Part shown: positions 33,370 to 45,096 of the stretch, piece by piece
Numbering within the stretch: position 1 is the first letter of the stretch
Layout: the number at the start of each line of letters is the position of its first letter
From: Cryptomeria japonica
Taxonomy: Eukaryota > Streptophyta > Pinopsida > Cupressales > Cupressaceae
Direction: 5' to 3'
Assembly: GCF_030272615.1 (NCBI RefSeq)
Contig: NC_081414.1
Coordinates: 233,168,733-233,232,732, forward strand
Length of the DNA: 64,000 nucleotides
Notes under the pieces: model-generated
Database searches by the model: none
Seen by the model: the letters and a program-made list of their open reading frames with translations, nothing else
Told to the model about the DNA's origin: nothing
Position numbers and translations under genes: made by a program

Positions 33370-33943
33370 TTATATCTGAAAGGCATTTGTCTGGAAACGT
33401 TCATCATACAACTGCCAATGCCCATACCTCTCTGCATTAAAGGATGCTCTGGGAATAAAGAAATTGGGTTTAATCAATACCTTTAGATTCTTTGCATTTG
33501 CTGTCACTTCATCCAATTCTCTGCTTCTAAGGTTTAAACAACCAAACAAATCAAGATGTTCCAAATTGGGGCATCCATCCACTAATATCCTCAATCCCTT
33601 TGGAGACAATTTAGAAAATTTTATTTCAAGATGTTTTAAATTTGGCATATATTTTGCAAAGACAGTAGCCTCATCATCTCCACTCAAAGGAGCCATATTG
33701 ATATACTCAGTAGGAATGGCATCCCTGTGTTCAGAGGGATCTAGAGAATTCAACATGTTCCTCTTAAGGGTAGTCAAATATTTACAGTTGGCTCCTATTT
33801 TTTCTAAAGAGGCATGAGATATATTGTAACAATAGCTAATATCAAGTTCCTCAATTTTGTAGCAGCCAGAAGCAATTTGGCACACTGATGTATCAGTAAC
33901 ATTTTGACATGTCTTAATAGAGAGGCGTTGAATGTTTGGACAC
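33370..33943 (-). CDS. SKIP1-like: Last exon of an F-box/LRR protein of the SKIP1 type
   Basis: On the minus strand the acceptor TTTCCTTTGCAG opens an exon at 33943 that reads CPNIQRLSIKTCQNVTD, then ELDISYCYNISHASLEKIG, LKRNMLNSLDPSEHRD and FAKYMPNLKHLEIKFSKLS. LDLFGCLNL follows, and it ends ERYGHWQLYDERFQ...FQI with TAA at 33372-33370. These are Cys-containing leucine-rich repeats, and the closing ERYGHW-LYDERFQTD signature is that of plant SKIP1, which links substrates to an SCF ubiquitin ligase through an N-terminal F-box. The exon is fully open. The F-box exon is not found in the next 3 kb, so the intron may be very long, as in repeat-rich genomes, or this is a fragment. Confidence 0.82.
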
Positions 33944-36699
33944 CTGCAAAGGAAACAGAAATTATCAGTTTCAGATACGATAAAATTATAAAAAGTTAAA
34001 TATTTCAAGAATTAAGGGGTTCAACTCTCAATTAGAGAAATCGCTTTGAAGGAATCTGAATGCTTAGCTTGATTTTGGTGAGTATGTACTGCAGTTTTGA
34101 AACTCACAGATGACAAAATCAAAAATTGAAAAAACAAAATGACTAGCATTTATTATTGTCTGTATTGCTTCTGTATTGCATTTATTATTGATTAATTCTA
34201 ACATAGACAGCCTCATAATAGGCAAGTTGTATCATCAATATGCTCATCTGTGTGGCTAGAGCTGCAGAACTAACCATGAAGCAAAATTATAATACAGTGT
34301 GCAGTGTTAGATAGAGCGTGGGAGAATGCTAAAATTTCCAGTAAAACACTAAAGAAAGTTTTAATGTGACAAGTCAAACTTGATTGCTTATCTATAGGAT
34401 TACAAAATTTGAAGTCCTAAGGAATTGGATGTTTTGATCTGGTTAAGTACTACAGACCTCCACCTTCCTCTGTCACTGAATCACAGTTAAGACCTCCAGC
34501 CTTAAATTACACTGAATACTTATGACAACATAATGTTACCCTCCCATTTCTACTAGCAGAATGCAAGACATCAACTGAGCTTACAAAGCCCTAGTTCCAT
34601 TGTCCTGCCTGCTACAAGATTCTGGGGGAGTTACACAGTGACTCAAGAAGTCCCCTTATTACCTTTCTGCCTTGTCATAAACGGAATGCTTGGCCCTTAA
34701 TCTTCAAGAGGGGCTATCACTTTCAGACATCAAGCTCTAACGGATGCTCCTAGGACTACCACACAGATTACCTCAATTCTTTCCACCTCTGTTCCAGATG
34801 TTGTTAGTATCAAGTCCTGTTTGCAAACTGCAGTGTCAAAACAGATAAAGTTAGGTCAATGTAATGGCTCCTTATTTCGAAGCTACTACTATGTTACCCG
34901 TGTCCTCTTATGCTCATGCCAAGCAAGGCAGTTGAGAAAATCTTGAGCATAAAGAGCTAGCCAGATCCCCACCAACAAATGCATCAATAACGACATATTC
35001 CACATTTACAAATGTTTCAACAACAGCAGAATGAGAAATGGCTTCATCCTTGGCATGTAAAATGTGCCTGAAAGCAATGGCACCATACTGCCTGATCTTG
35101 TTTGTTTCACATTTCCAAGTATAAGGAGCCAACATTGGGATTCACTTTAAATCTGGTAATCATGAAATTTGCACTTACTCTTGTTATGGGTAAGATAGGC
35201 AAAATCATATTTGGAGTAATGTTAACATAGATGATATCCATCTTGATGTTTTTCTCAATTTTGAATATTCAAATCTTCCAATTGTCAATATCTGTATATA
35301 TATGCCCATGTGAGCAAATCCTAATTGCAAAACAAGATACACTTAACATAAAGTAGAGATTCCATGCAAACACGATGATACTCCATCTAATGTTTTATTG
35401 CCAAAAACCATGTACAGCACTCACACTGCAAGGGAGCCAATCATGCACATTACTTCTAAGCACGATAGGTCAACTGAAAAGTATGTGTGCCAGAAAACAC
35501 AAAAACCTATGGAGAACATATAATTTGAAGAGGAATTGATATATAGACAAAAAAGTTCTGGTCAAGTACGAATGATAATATGTCTACTCCAAACGTGACA
35601 AACTTTTCAAGCAAAACAAGCTCAAAATTTTCTACTTGTAGCAAGACCAAGTAAATCATAATTTCATATATGCGGTTGAGTTTGAACACTTTTGTCATTT
35701 AGCAGATTCACTCCAAAACCCTGTCAATTGACAATACAAAACTGTTGTAATGATTTATATGTTTTCTTCTTTTGCGAAGCAAGGCTCCTCTCTAGCTACA
35801 ACCTATGCCTGATGCATTTCCCAAATTGATGTCTATGCACCTGTAAGTTCCAATGACTTTCTAACTACAAACACAATCACCAACCAAATATTAAAATAAA
35901 GATTGTGAGCCTCATTATAGATGTGTTTGGGAACTGGGCAGGCGACCCCTGTTTCTTTGGAACATATTCTCACACTGCCAACATTATTTTTTGAAGGCCT
36001 GTGGTCTTATAGATGTAATTGTCTAAATTGGAAAAATGTTTTTGAGAAGGAAGACAATGTTCTGATAATGAATGTATCAACCAAAATTACTCAGGAAGTA
36101 TAGCCTCCCTTCATTCAATATTCAGTTGTGATCCTCCATGAATGATAATATGTTGGTATATTTCATGCACCTTACTAAAACACCTTAATTTTTTAACAAT
36201 TTAGGAATATTTGTAATAATTTAATTTGCAAATATCCTAGTCATCTAGTGAAGCTATTTAACTACTTGAGATTCGAGTGACTTGCTGATGTGACTCAGTC
36301 TCGGCTACTTTGTTAGAAATTGTTAGTTGTTCAACTAGGTTGATTGGTTAGACTAAGTATCACTCTGGTGAGTTGTAAGCTTAACTTGAAGCTTTAGTTG
36401 ACACTTCATATAGTTTTTCTTATTTAGTTCCTTAATAAACTTGTCTTTTCAAGTTGCACAAATTCTGTACTCTAATTTTTTATTTGTGGTGAATATAGAA
36501 TCCCCTTTCTCAGTTTAGTCTACACTTTTGCTACCAAAGTTCTGTCAAGATTATACTTGAATCAGAGTGTGGAAACATTTGTTGCCAAAGCCATTCCAAG
36601 CGAACATGGCAAGTAGATGCCAAATTTCAGCATGGAAGAGGATAACATCACAATCTGAGACAGCTAAAATTGAAGCGTAACATTAATGATGTTTTCCAT
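33944..36699. other. Probable intron or upstream DNA of the SKIP1-like gene; no exon seen
   Basis: No F-box coding stretch was recognised on the minus strand. A 73-codon minus-strand frame at 34914-35135 (APYTWKCETNKIRQYGAIAF) has a protein-like look but no identity I can support. A TGTTGGTATATTT word at 36151 could start an old LTR for the relic at 36700, but no end was found. Confidence 0.35.
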
Positions 36700-37055
36700 A
36701 AGCCTAATCTTTCAGTCAATTGTCTCTTGATCAACCAAATTTGTCAATCAAGCATATAGGTAAAACAGTGGAATTTTCACCACATAATGTTGTCATAAAT
36801 ATTTATATGAACCTAAAGTTGTGATAGCCTCTAGGTTTGTTTATGATTCAGGTCAATTGTACAAATTTTGTTCTTTTGAGCCGTTATTGTTTTCTCGTGC
36901 TCTTATTGCACATATTGATGACTTGAGCAAGTTTTGGCATTAACTGTTTGGTCATCTCAATTATAGGCACTCGCAAACACACAGAATATGGTATTCGGCC
37001 TCTGAAAGTTTCCTGCAAAGATTACGTTTATCATGATTGTGTTATTGTGATGTGT
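36700..37055 (+). pseudogene. Copia relic related to element D (protease end to integrase finger)
   Basis: The DNA parallels element D 27000-27345 with frame changes. It holds a match to the SPHDVVIRDL segment near 36775, to RLYRFDGFEPS near 36855-36885, to LAHI/LWHERLGH near 36907-36960 and to QISCTDGVCHGC near 37005-37050. No flanking LTR is seen. It is older than D, judging by the number of changes. Confidence 0.65.
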
Positions 37056-37139
37056 TAGTCCACCCGTAATTTTTCCCTTTTTAATATTCCGATTCTCGGG
37101 TTGCCTTTTGAGCCTTTGCTTCCGTCGGGTCATTTGTTT

Positions 37140-37600
37140 TCCTCGTACTTGAACCGCTGAACTCTTTTGTCAAAAGGTTCATTTGGTTCAAGGTTCAAAG
37201 CATGTTTTAAAAGAAAGTTGTTTTGGTCTTTGTCACCGTGTGAACAAGCGCGTTTTTTGTTTTTTTGTCATTGAAGTTTTGAACCCCTTGAACCAAATTT
37301 CAAAAGGTTCAAGGTTCAAGGTTCGAAATGCCTTTTAGTGAGTCGCGGCAATGTATTGTTATATGACGAGTGTTAGTCTTTTTTGCGTTGAGTTGATATG
37401 CGGTCTTGAACCTTGAACGAAATTTCAAGCGGTACAAAAGGTTCAAGGTTCACTTTAAATAGTCCTTTTCTATTGCCGCTCGTTCCTGGTGTTGTTTATG
37501 TGCCGCCCGTTACTGTTATGTTTCTTAAGTGAACTTGAACCGTTGAACCTTTTGTTCAAGTGGTTCAAGGTTCATAGGTTCATTTCAAACTAACCCGAAA
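37140..37600. repeat. Degenerate ~126-bp tandem repeat with TTGAACC/GGTTCAA palindromes
   Basis: Four units start near 37147, 37277, 37403 and 37531. Each opens with CTTGAACC-type words and within 30-40 bp carries the complement AGGTTCAAGGTTC, so each unit can fold back on itself. The spacers are GC-richer than the surroundings and differ strongly between units. The array lies just upstream of the 5'UTR of gene copy E. Confidence 0.75.
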
Positions 37601-37955
37601 GCTCTTTGGTGGAAATAAAAGCGGCGCGACAAGAAGGAATATTCCCCTATTTGGCTTTTTGAAATTCTAAATGTAGAAAGTAATCATGCAAACATCAAAT
37701 TGTCTGTGCGGAAGTGATGGATAATTAAGGTGGTGTCAGGTTTGTCATTTCACCATTACTTCGCACGCTTGGGTAAATCATGATGAAGCATGTGTGGCCC
37801 TATAGATATTTGTCCGTTTGATTAAAGGAAAAATGTATGAGTTTATTTCCATATTTAGGAAGGTCGCAGTTGCCATACTTCAATAAATTGGAGGCGCCGC
37901 AGGTAAATCCAGCTCTGTTCTCCGGAAGAATTTCCAATTTTTATGGTGTTGTCGG

Positions 37956-38094
37956 GTAAGTTCAGTTGTTTTCTCCTATGTTGTGTTTCTTTGTGTACTG
38001 AAGTTTTATCAGTATAGAAAAGGGGGAAATCTGAAAATTGTTGGGGTAGTATACTGTATTGCTGTTAAAATTTCTTGGTTAAGGGAATAGATAG
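37956..38094 (+). other. 5'UTR intron of gene copy E
   Basis: The donor is GGGTAAGTTC at 37956 and acceptor-like AATAG/ATAG ends fall at 38090 or 38094, a few bases before ATG 38100. Copy F has the same arrangement (donor AAGGTAAGG, acceptor ten bases before the ATG), which supports both calls. Confidence 0.55.
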
Positions 38095-38099
38095 TTAAA

Positions 38100-41000
38100 A
38101 TGAGGCCAGTGTTGCCAAAGCTTGACCGAACCTCATGTTTAGTGAGTATCTTGCCGGAAATGGAAGACACCTCCTTAGTTCATGTAGATTTGGGGGATTT
38201 CCTTGAAAGGACTAAGAACCCTCAGGCTGGTTCATTAATCGAGAAGATAGTTAGGAGTGGTCTTGTGGAAGCTGCTGCATTCCCGCTCGTCGCACCGTGT
38301 CCAAATTTAGTGTTGACTTGCATGAACAGATATGACTCTGAGAACAAGTGTATCAAAACCAATGATGGTGAGGTGTTTAGTCAGTATTAATAGGGAAACG
38401 GTGATGGCGACAATGGGTATTCCGCATAAAGCGGAGTACGAGGATTGGACCATTGGAAATTCATAGGCCTATTTCTCTGAGAAGAAGAGCAAGTACAAAA
38501 GTGTAATTGCAAGAAATTGGCTTTTGAGGGTTCAGAAAGGATGATCACGACTACCCAAACCCCTAACCAGAGAACACCTCATCACAGAGGTGCGGGACAT
38601 TGTTGTGCTTTTGAACAGAGTAAAGGGGAATTCACATTCCTTCTACTGGGAAGTCTGGATGTACTTTTTCGTCCAAGTGGTTCTATCTGGTGACAGATTT
38701 CTGGATTGGTCACAGGTAATTGCGGAGAGACTTCACGAAGCACTAAGCAATTTTGTGGGGATGACTGGGTTTTACATGTATTCTTACTTGTTTTATATTT
38801 TAGCTTGCACAAGAGACTGGCTTGGATTACCCAATGAACCCTAGATTGATGGAATGAGGGTTTACAGTTTTTACCCTTTGTTGCAACAACAGAGACATGT
38901 TGAACAAATTGACAGATGGAATCGAATCTTTGCGGGAAGGCTAGCCTTTGAGCTTCAAGGTGATGTAAACAAGAGAATGTCCGTCTAAGCTATGGAATTT
39001 GTGAGTATATATGGGAGTTTCTTTATCCAATTTCCATGGTTTACTTACATACGGGTAGGTGGTTTTGAAGGCCAACCATTCAAATTACCCAGGTACGCCT
39101 TTGATAGCTACGTGCTTACAGAAGTGAGCAGGCAATTGGCTTATATAGATAAAAGATTAGGGGCAAAGGGTGAATCTGGGGTGGTATTTCCCGTTGAACT
39201 TGGGTATTACAGTTGCAAATCAGTATCAGATGCCTTGAATCTGGAACTGGAGTTCAAAAGGATGAACCTGCAGCCATATGTGCCTAGGCAAAGATTTGAC
39301 AACAAAGGTTATGCAAGGGAGAACCTTAATATAGACAGTCATTTCTGCCATGAAACTCAGATAGAGGATTATTGGAAAAACTGCAAGGATGAGCAGGAAG
39401 TGAGAAAGAGGTTGTGGTCAAGATTCACTTTACGGCAAATAGCTATCTTGAGGCTCCCAATTAATACATCAGGTGTATTGGAAGATACAGAGGAAGACGT
39501 CTTGAATCCTAAGTTTGGTACTGAGATTGAAGGGAAACCGATTCCAGAAATTGACTGGAACAAAAGAGAAGATGATAGCATCCAAACAAGGACCTTCAAT
39601 GTTGTCAGGAGAACAGAGAGATGGTTAAGGAAGCTGAAATTCAAGGAGGGTCCTCACATGTCCTCACACGAATCAAGAAGTGATTCACACATTGTGGTTC
39701 AATCCCCTGTTTCTACCACTAATGAAATTGTTGATGTTGCAGGTGTCTCAAAGCCCATTGTAGAGAAAATACCGCCAATAAGGTCAGGAAGGTCGTCATC
39801 CGGTCTTACAGTTGCCTGAGTAACTCAGTCAAGAAGCAAAAAGAAGGGTAGGGAGCCTGTTCTGTACCAAGCCGTGGTGGACTTAGACCCCAGCGAAGAG
39901 CCTGAACAAACAATGAACTCACAGGATCAAAGCGAGCCCGGGATGCAAGAAATGGGTACAAATGAAGAAGTGGACATTCAACAGAATCCCATGAATACCC
40001 TGGCAATCGTTACCTCCTCAGATGCACAGATCACCCCACCACCTAAAGAACCTACCGATGCACCAAGATGGTTGGAAGCCGCCATTGGAAAGAAGAGGAG
40101 CGTGGTGCCGGTCACCATTCCACTGGAAGACATGGCTAGTAAATGCTTGGGAAAAGCATTAAAGCCCAAAAAGCTCAAAACGTGAGCAATGCTTGATGTG
40201 GATGACACCACAGGACACTGGACAGCTGAAGTGGCCAAGCCCATTCCTGGGAGAGACGCAGATAAGGCCACAGAGGAAGATTTTACTCTGGAGAAGATAG
40301 ATTTGGGGGTTGCATCAAGGGTCGTGGATGTAAAACATTTGGAATCCTCTACAAAGAGGATAATCTCAAGCACTTGGAAAGATGAAAAAGACGAGAGAAA
40401 TGAAGCAAATGGTTACACAAATGGCCGAATACATCAACGCTATTCACAATCCAGATCCTCAACCATTGTCGCAGATACCATTGTCATTTGACCCTAAGTC
40501 TCCAGCAAACCAGAAGATGCTTGATCAAGTTCAAAGAAACAGGGTAGTGACGGAGATGTTTAACAAGTGGTTGGACCTGATAATTCAACAAGGATCGGAA
40601 TATATCATTAATCTGGTTAAGGTTTATAAGGATGCAGAAACCGTGAGTAAAGAGCTCGAGCTGGAAACGGTCGCCTGGGAAAAGGAAAGGATTAAGTGGG
40701 TAGCGGTTCTCGCACAAATGAATGATGTCCAAAAGTATGGAGTGATGAAGTTCCTAGCTGAGAAACCTGTGGAGAACCTAGATGATAATATGCTATACGT
40801 GTCAAAGAAAAACGTGGAATGGCGCAATTCAATCATCGAGCAAGGCCATGAAGAGTCCACCAAGCTACTCAGGGGACTGACTGACTTGATTGACACTATA
40901 CAGAAGGACCTTAAATGTATTGATATCCAACTCATGAAGGAGGGAGCCAAGGTGATTGAGGAAGCTGCAGACATGATTAAAGTCTTTCAAGACAGAGTCC

Positions 41001-41278
41001 ATTCCATTCAAACCACAAAATCTTTGACTACCAATGACTTTTCGAAGGTAGCAAAGATTGAATCAATGCGCATAGTTTGTTCTGATCACTTAGAGGTTCA
41101 TAAAGCGAAGGTCACGCAAGTGAATATGGACAAAGAAGTGTGGAAGCAAAGGATCATACACATTGGTCTGCCCTATTTCCAAGTTGTCCTGAACTTTTCG
41201 GCAACACACCTACAATGGCGTGGATCCGTGACAAAGCAGGACAAGCCCGTAACTTACTCAGCTGCGGTGGATGCTTAG
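38100..41278 (+). pseudogene. Gene copy E: unrecognised long helix-rich protein of a repeat family
   Basis: The reading starts MRPVLPKLDR at 38100 and is followed through three frames (changes near 38390 and 40390) with stops including 38842, 38986, 39817 and 40183. Segments shared with copy F are an N-terminal domain (SLIEKIVRSGLVEAAAFP, NRYDSEN, DGEVFSQ), a conserved middle (VRDIVVLLNRVKG, FYWEVWMYFF, FYMYSYLFY), the GSFFIQFPWFTYIRV block and the IEDYWKNCKDEQEV block. After these come an acidic low-complexity hinge and a coiled-coil-like C-terminal third (VSKELELETVAWEKERIKW). I see no RT, integrase, protease, zinc finger or nuclease motif. Function unknown. About 1,060 codons; decay argues it is not expressed as one protein. 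Confidence 0.7.
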
Positions 41279-42589
41279 TTGTTCTACAATGAAATGTCAT
41301 CCTTTCAGTGGCTATTAGTTTAGTTCTCTTTTTTGTTATTTTAATGGTTTCTTTCACCGAAGTGAAAGTAAATGTTATTTGTTAATCATGTCAAAACTAT
41401 GGCCTGGTGGCTATTTAAGCTGAAAAGCTTGCCTTTGAAGGGGTTCTGAAGCTGTGATTTTGGAAACAATAGAAAAGTTTTTGATACGATTTGTGGGAAT
41501 GATATAATGGCTGATTATTAATGGAATGTTGTGTTATCTTTGAATCTGTGCATTCTGGGATTCATAATCTTTCTTAGGTTGTTATGTGGGCATGATATAA
41601 TCTGGTAATCAGTCATCTTTGCATTTCTCCTCAGTTCATATTTATTATAAATTGTTGGACAACTCACATGGTGTTGATCTGTTTGATCCCCCTTGCCCTG
41701 TGAGGCATGAGAGAGTCTCGATTGAGCTATTAGTTTCTCTTGCTGAGTCCCCATTTTGTTTTGAATGTATGCAGCAAATATATTATAAATCAGAGTCTGT
41801 GAGCTCCCCTCTTAACATTCTTTCAGAAAAATTTAGGCGTTTATTTGTGTTGATGGATAAATGTTGAAGCCTTTTCAATACTTTCTAGTTAAAAGTGTTA
41901 CTATATCAATTGTACAGTTAATTCATTGTAAATCATACGAGGAACTGCCCTCTAATGCAGAGGTTGAATTTTCATTAATTCTTCCAACTGTTGGTATATT
42001 TGTTTCTTTCTAAAGGGTAAAACGGAGTCATATTTTGCTTGAGAAGATAATAGTTAAAATTTCAGGGAGGAGACAAATCTGTTAACCAACATGATGTAAC
42101 CCAAAGTGTAGAGAAAATGTTACACCCCTCTTTTTCATTATCAAATTTTGATGTGCTTTGATGCAATGTTTAATGTGATTTTAATATGAACTCAATGTGA
42201 ATTATGGATTCATAATTTCATATGATAGAGAGCTATTGGTTGAGCAATTATGAGAACTAATGCTATGATATTGTTAAACTTATATGTAAATAAGGTTTTG
42301 GCTAACTACATTTGTTTGACCAAGTGGATGCAGGAACCCTAACAACCTCCGAGAAGGGAGAGAGAGTATCATCAAGGAGAGGGCATAGACTTGAGGAGAG
42401 GTCAAAGTTGCCATCTGAACCATAGTAAAAAGGTTCCTATCTTCGAAATGAAAAGTTTGTATCTCCAAGATGGAAAAGCAAGAAAAATCTCCAAGAAAGA
42501 CGTTGATCCAGAAAGTTCCAAATGAACATGACGATGAGCAAAAAATTTCACTAAGTGTTTATGGCAAAGATGAAATGTCATGGAGAAAG
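41279..42589. other. Downstream flank of copy E; no gene seen
   Basis: AT-rich. TGTTACACCCC at 42118 looks like an LTR start but has no partner. The left boundary of element H must fall somewhere here or within copy E's flank; I could not locate it. Confidence 0.35.
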
Positions 42590-42815
42590 CAACATCCTGA
42601 GACACGGTGAACTCCTCCCATCATGGAGAAAGCAACGTCCTAAGACATGCCAAAGTCCACCCATCATGGAGAAGGAAGTGTCTTGTGCCATCATGAACTC
42701 CGCCTTGACACTTAGAAGGAAATATCTTGTGCCATGCCCAAGTCCGCCTAGGAAGGGTTGAAAATGGCTTGCCAATACATGAAGTCTGCCCAAGGCAACA
42801 AGAAAATGTCCTAAC
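42590..42815 (+). repeat. Left part of element H leader repeat array
   Basis: Units of roughly 45-60 bp contain the words TGAACTCCGCC or AAGTCCGCC, then AAATGTCTTG or AAATGTCCTAA. The array breaks off at GTCCTAAC (42815), where element G begins, and resumes at CTAACAACACATGAACTCC (60727) on the far side of G, so it was one array before G landed. The last five bases, CTAAC, are the target duplication. Confidence 0.8.
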
Positions 42816-43419
42816 TGTTGATGTTTGTAGCTAGGTCGGATACCTTCTAGGGCCGACCTAGCACTTGTAAGTGACTAATTGGCCTATCGGCCTTAGTCAT
42901 ATTTTATGTGCAAATAAATATAACTTGGTTTGGCCCTATAATGGGCGATGTAACTTGTGAATAGGGCTAACCCTATAATGACTAATGTAACTTGTAAATG
43001 AGTTTGACCCTATAATGGGCTTTGTAACTTGTAAATGGAAATAGGGCTGACCCTATATTGGGCGCCAAGCTTAGAAGCATATTATTGTTATTTGTGAAGC
43101 CGATCTAAGGTGTATAAGGCAGCTAAGTTACATATATATTCAGGATTCAAGCAAGCATTAATCATCATCATACACTCACATTCCTTCAGCGAATTATCTT
43201 CACAAGTTCAGCGAATTCCTTCAGCAGATAACCAGCGAATTATCTCGCTGGAAGCAGCGAATCATATACTTAAGGCAGCAATCCAATTTCATGAACAGCG
43301 AACCAAGTCAGGGAGCAGCGGATCACATTCTTGATCAGCGAATTGACTCTGATCATCAGCGCATGGTCTGCAAGACAGCAAACAGTCTTCTTTGATATTA
43401 CATATAAGTTTATACTACT
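42816..43419 (+). repeat. 5' LTR of G, first segment
   Basis: It matches 59895-60499 of the 3' LTR and breaks at TTATACTACT, where element F starts. It contains GGTCGGATACC...GGGCCGACCTAG, a near inverted repeat, at about 42835-42863. The motif CCCTATAATGGGC is repeated three times at 42932-43060. A cluster of CAGCGAATT words lies at 43187-43370. Confidence 0.9.
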
Positions 43420-43529
43420 TGTTGTGACCATATCACACATCGCCCCATCAAGCCTATTTTTGGGGAGTGATTCATTGAGGATTGAACAAATAAAACAAAG
43501 TCAGGTGAGAAGGGTTAAGTGAAGAGCCT

Positions 43530-44260
43530 TCCCCAAGGTTATGTACCTTGCTCCCTAATTGGAGCGAATTTGCTAAGACCTTGTCCCTTGCTCAAGAATC
43601 CAAGTGAATTTCCTCCATAGGTCCTCTTAAGGGTCAGATTAGTGATGCTTTCATGTGAAAAGGTTTGAAAACTTAAGGCTAAAATCAATAAGGTAAAAGA
43701 AAGATGAACAAATTGAACTGGAGGGTGACATCAAGGTCATGTACTTCACCCCAAAGTATAAGCAAAATTTGCTCAAAGCCATGTACCTTGCTCCCAATTT
43801 GGAGCGAAATTCTTCCTAAGGCCTTCTTTGAAGGATAGTTTGGCATTGGAATGACCGAAAGACTTGAGGTTTGAGTGAGTGAAGTAAAGGCAAGTGAACA
43901 AGTGCATAAAGAGTCTACTTGAAACCATGTACCTTGCTTCAAGATTGGAGCGAATTTTTTCAAGGCATGTACCTTACTCTCAATTTGGAGCGAACTTTGC
44001 TAATGTGATGTACCTTGCTTCAAAATTGGAGCGAATCTTACCTTGAGGACATGTACCTTACTCTTGATTTGGAGCGAAATTCTCATTAGGGTCATGTACC
44101 TCACTCACAAGTTGGAGCAAAATCTGTCAAGATCATATACCTTGCCCAAAGGTCAGGAGCGAAATTTGTCAAATCATGTACCTTGTCCAAGGTCCCAAGC
44201 GAATTTGATGAAACTACGTACCTTGCTCTCTATTTTGAGCGAATTCCTCAAATTCAAGCG
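43530..44260 (+). repeat. Leader tandem repeat of element F with GCTCC/GGAGC hairpins
   Basis: About ten degenerate units contain ATGTACCTTGCTCC, a 5-8 base spacer and GGAGCGAATTT, at about 43541, 43780, 43926, 43962, 44009, 44052, 44094, 44137, 44176 and 44215. Most of those from 43926 on follow at 36-48 bp. GCTCC and GGAGC pair, so each unit can form a short stem around AAATT. Earlier units at 43540-43880 are longer, with intervening DNA. Confidence 0.8.
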
Positions 44261-44408
44261 TTTTGGCGCTAAAATCAATTCAAAATTCGAATTTGAAGGC
44301 AAGAAGGAGAAGTCGGCCAGCATGGGAAAGGTAATTTGTTATTTTGTTTTTACTAAATCAAGTCGGCCTTGCACCCCAAAGGACACATAACCTTTACCCT
44401 AGAGCGCC

Positions 44409-44416
44409 TATAAAGG
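44409..44416 (+). promoter_or_regulatory. TATA box of the gene in element F
   Basis: TATAAAGG lies after GAGCGCC, followed within 60 bp by a pyrimidine-rich stretch (TTTTCTTCTCTCC) and a ~400-base untranslated exon ending at the donor 44844. Confidence 0.55.
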
Positions 44417-44843
44417 AGAGGTTAAAACATTCATTTCAACCATCAATTCAAACATTTTCTTCTCTCCAAGTGCGAATTTCAAAGCAGACTGGGCAAATTT
44501 CTTCAGCAAGGTAGCGAATTTTGTCAATACATGAGTGAGTTTCATCAGAACATAGGCGAGTGGCAGCAGCACAAGGGCGAGATCAGACATTGAAGGTGCA
44601 GACTTGATGATCAAGGAAGATAAATTCGAGCATTAAAGATACAGACCTGATGTTTTAGGAAGGCGAATTCATCATACAGCAAGAGGGAACAAATGTACCC
44701 AGCTGGGAGACATATCAACTAGTGGACTTCACCATTAGACAGCCCAGATTTACCCTTACATTAAATCTGTCTTCCGCACAGTGAATTCATTAATTATTAT
44801 CAGTCCTTTGGTCATATTTAGAAGAAAATCATCAAAACCAAAG

Positions 44844-45092
44844 GTAAGGAGTGTAACTTGAGATCAAATCAGGTCTGATTAGAAGCTGAAACCCTTAATT
44901 CATTCAAATTAAATCTCTTTATCAAGGGTGCATATGCAGAAATAGATCAGTCTCGTTGAACATTTGATTAGATTCATTAAAGTATAGGGCTGGTTTGAAT
45001 CAACATTTTATTATCATTCCTAAAGTTTTACCAGTTTGAAGTCAATAATTTTTATAAATTTGCCAAAACCCTAACTTGAACATCTCTCTTAG
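44844..45092 (+). other. 5'UTR intron of the gene in element F
   Basis: The donor is AAG|GTAAGG at 44844 and the acceptor CATCTCTCTTAG ends at 45092. The ATG follows at 45097. Copy E has an intron in the same place. Confidence 0.65.
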
Positions 45093-45096
45093 GTAA

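Noticed and set aside
34914-35135. Possible exon on the minus strand (APYTWKCETNKIRQYG)
   Set aside because: No family could be named, splice sites are unconvincing, and it does not resemble the F-box part expected upstream of the SKIP1 exon.
36151-36480. LTR of the D-like relic at 36700
   Set aside because: TGTTGGTATATTT has no defined end or primer site, and the same 13-mer at 41989 has no LTR context either.
41442-41447. GGTTC followed by TG as the left end and target duplication of element H
   Set aside because: GGTTC matches the five bases after 63901, but a chance 5-bp match is expected in this much sequence. The bases after it do not resemble the start of element F.
42118-42140. TGTTACACCCC as the left end of element H
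   Set aside because: It looks like an LTR start but is preceded by GAAAA, not GGTTC, and shares no sequence with F's first bases.
43530-44260. CRISPR-like regularly spaced repeats
   Set aside because: Units are degenerate, spacing is irregular, and the context is a plant mobile-element leader. The repeats are a tandem array with internal inverted repeats.
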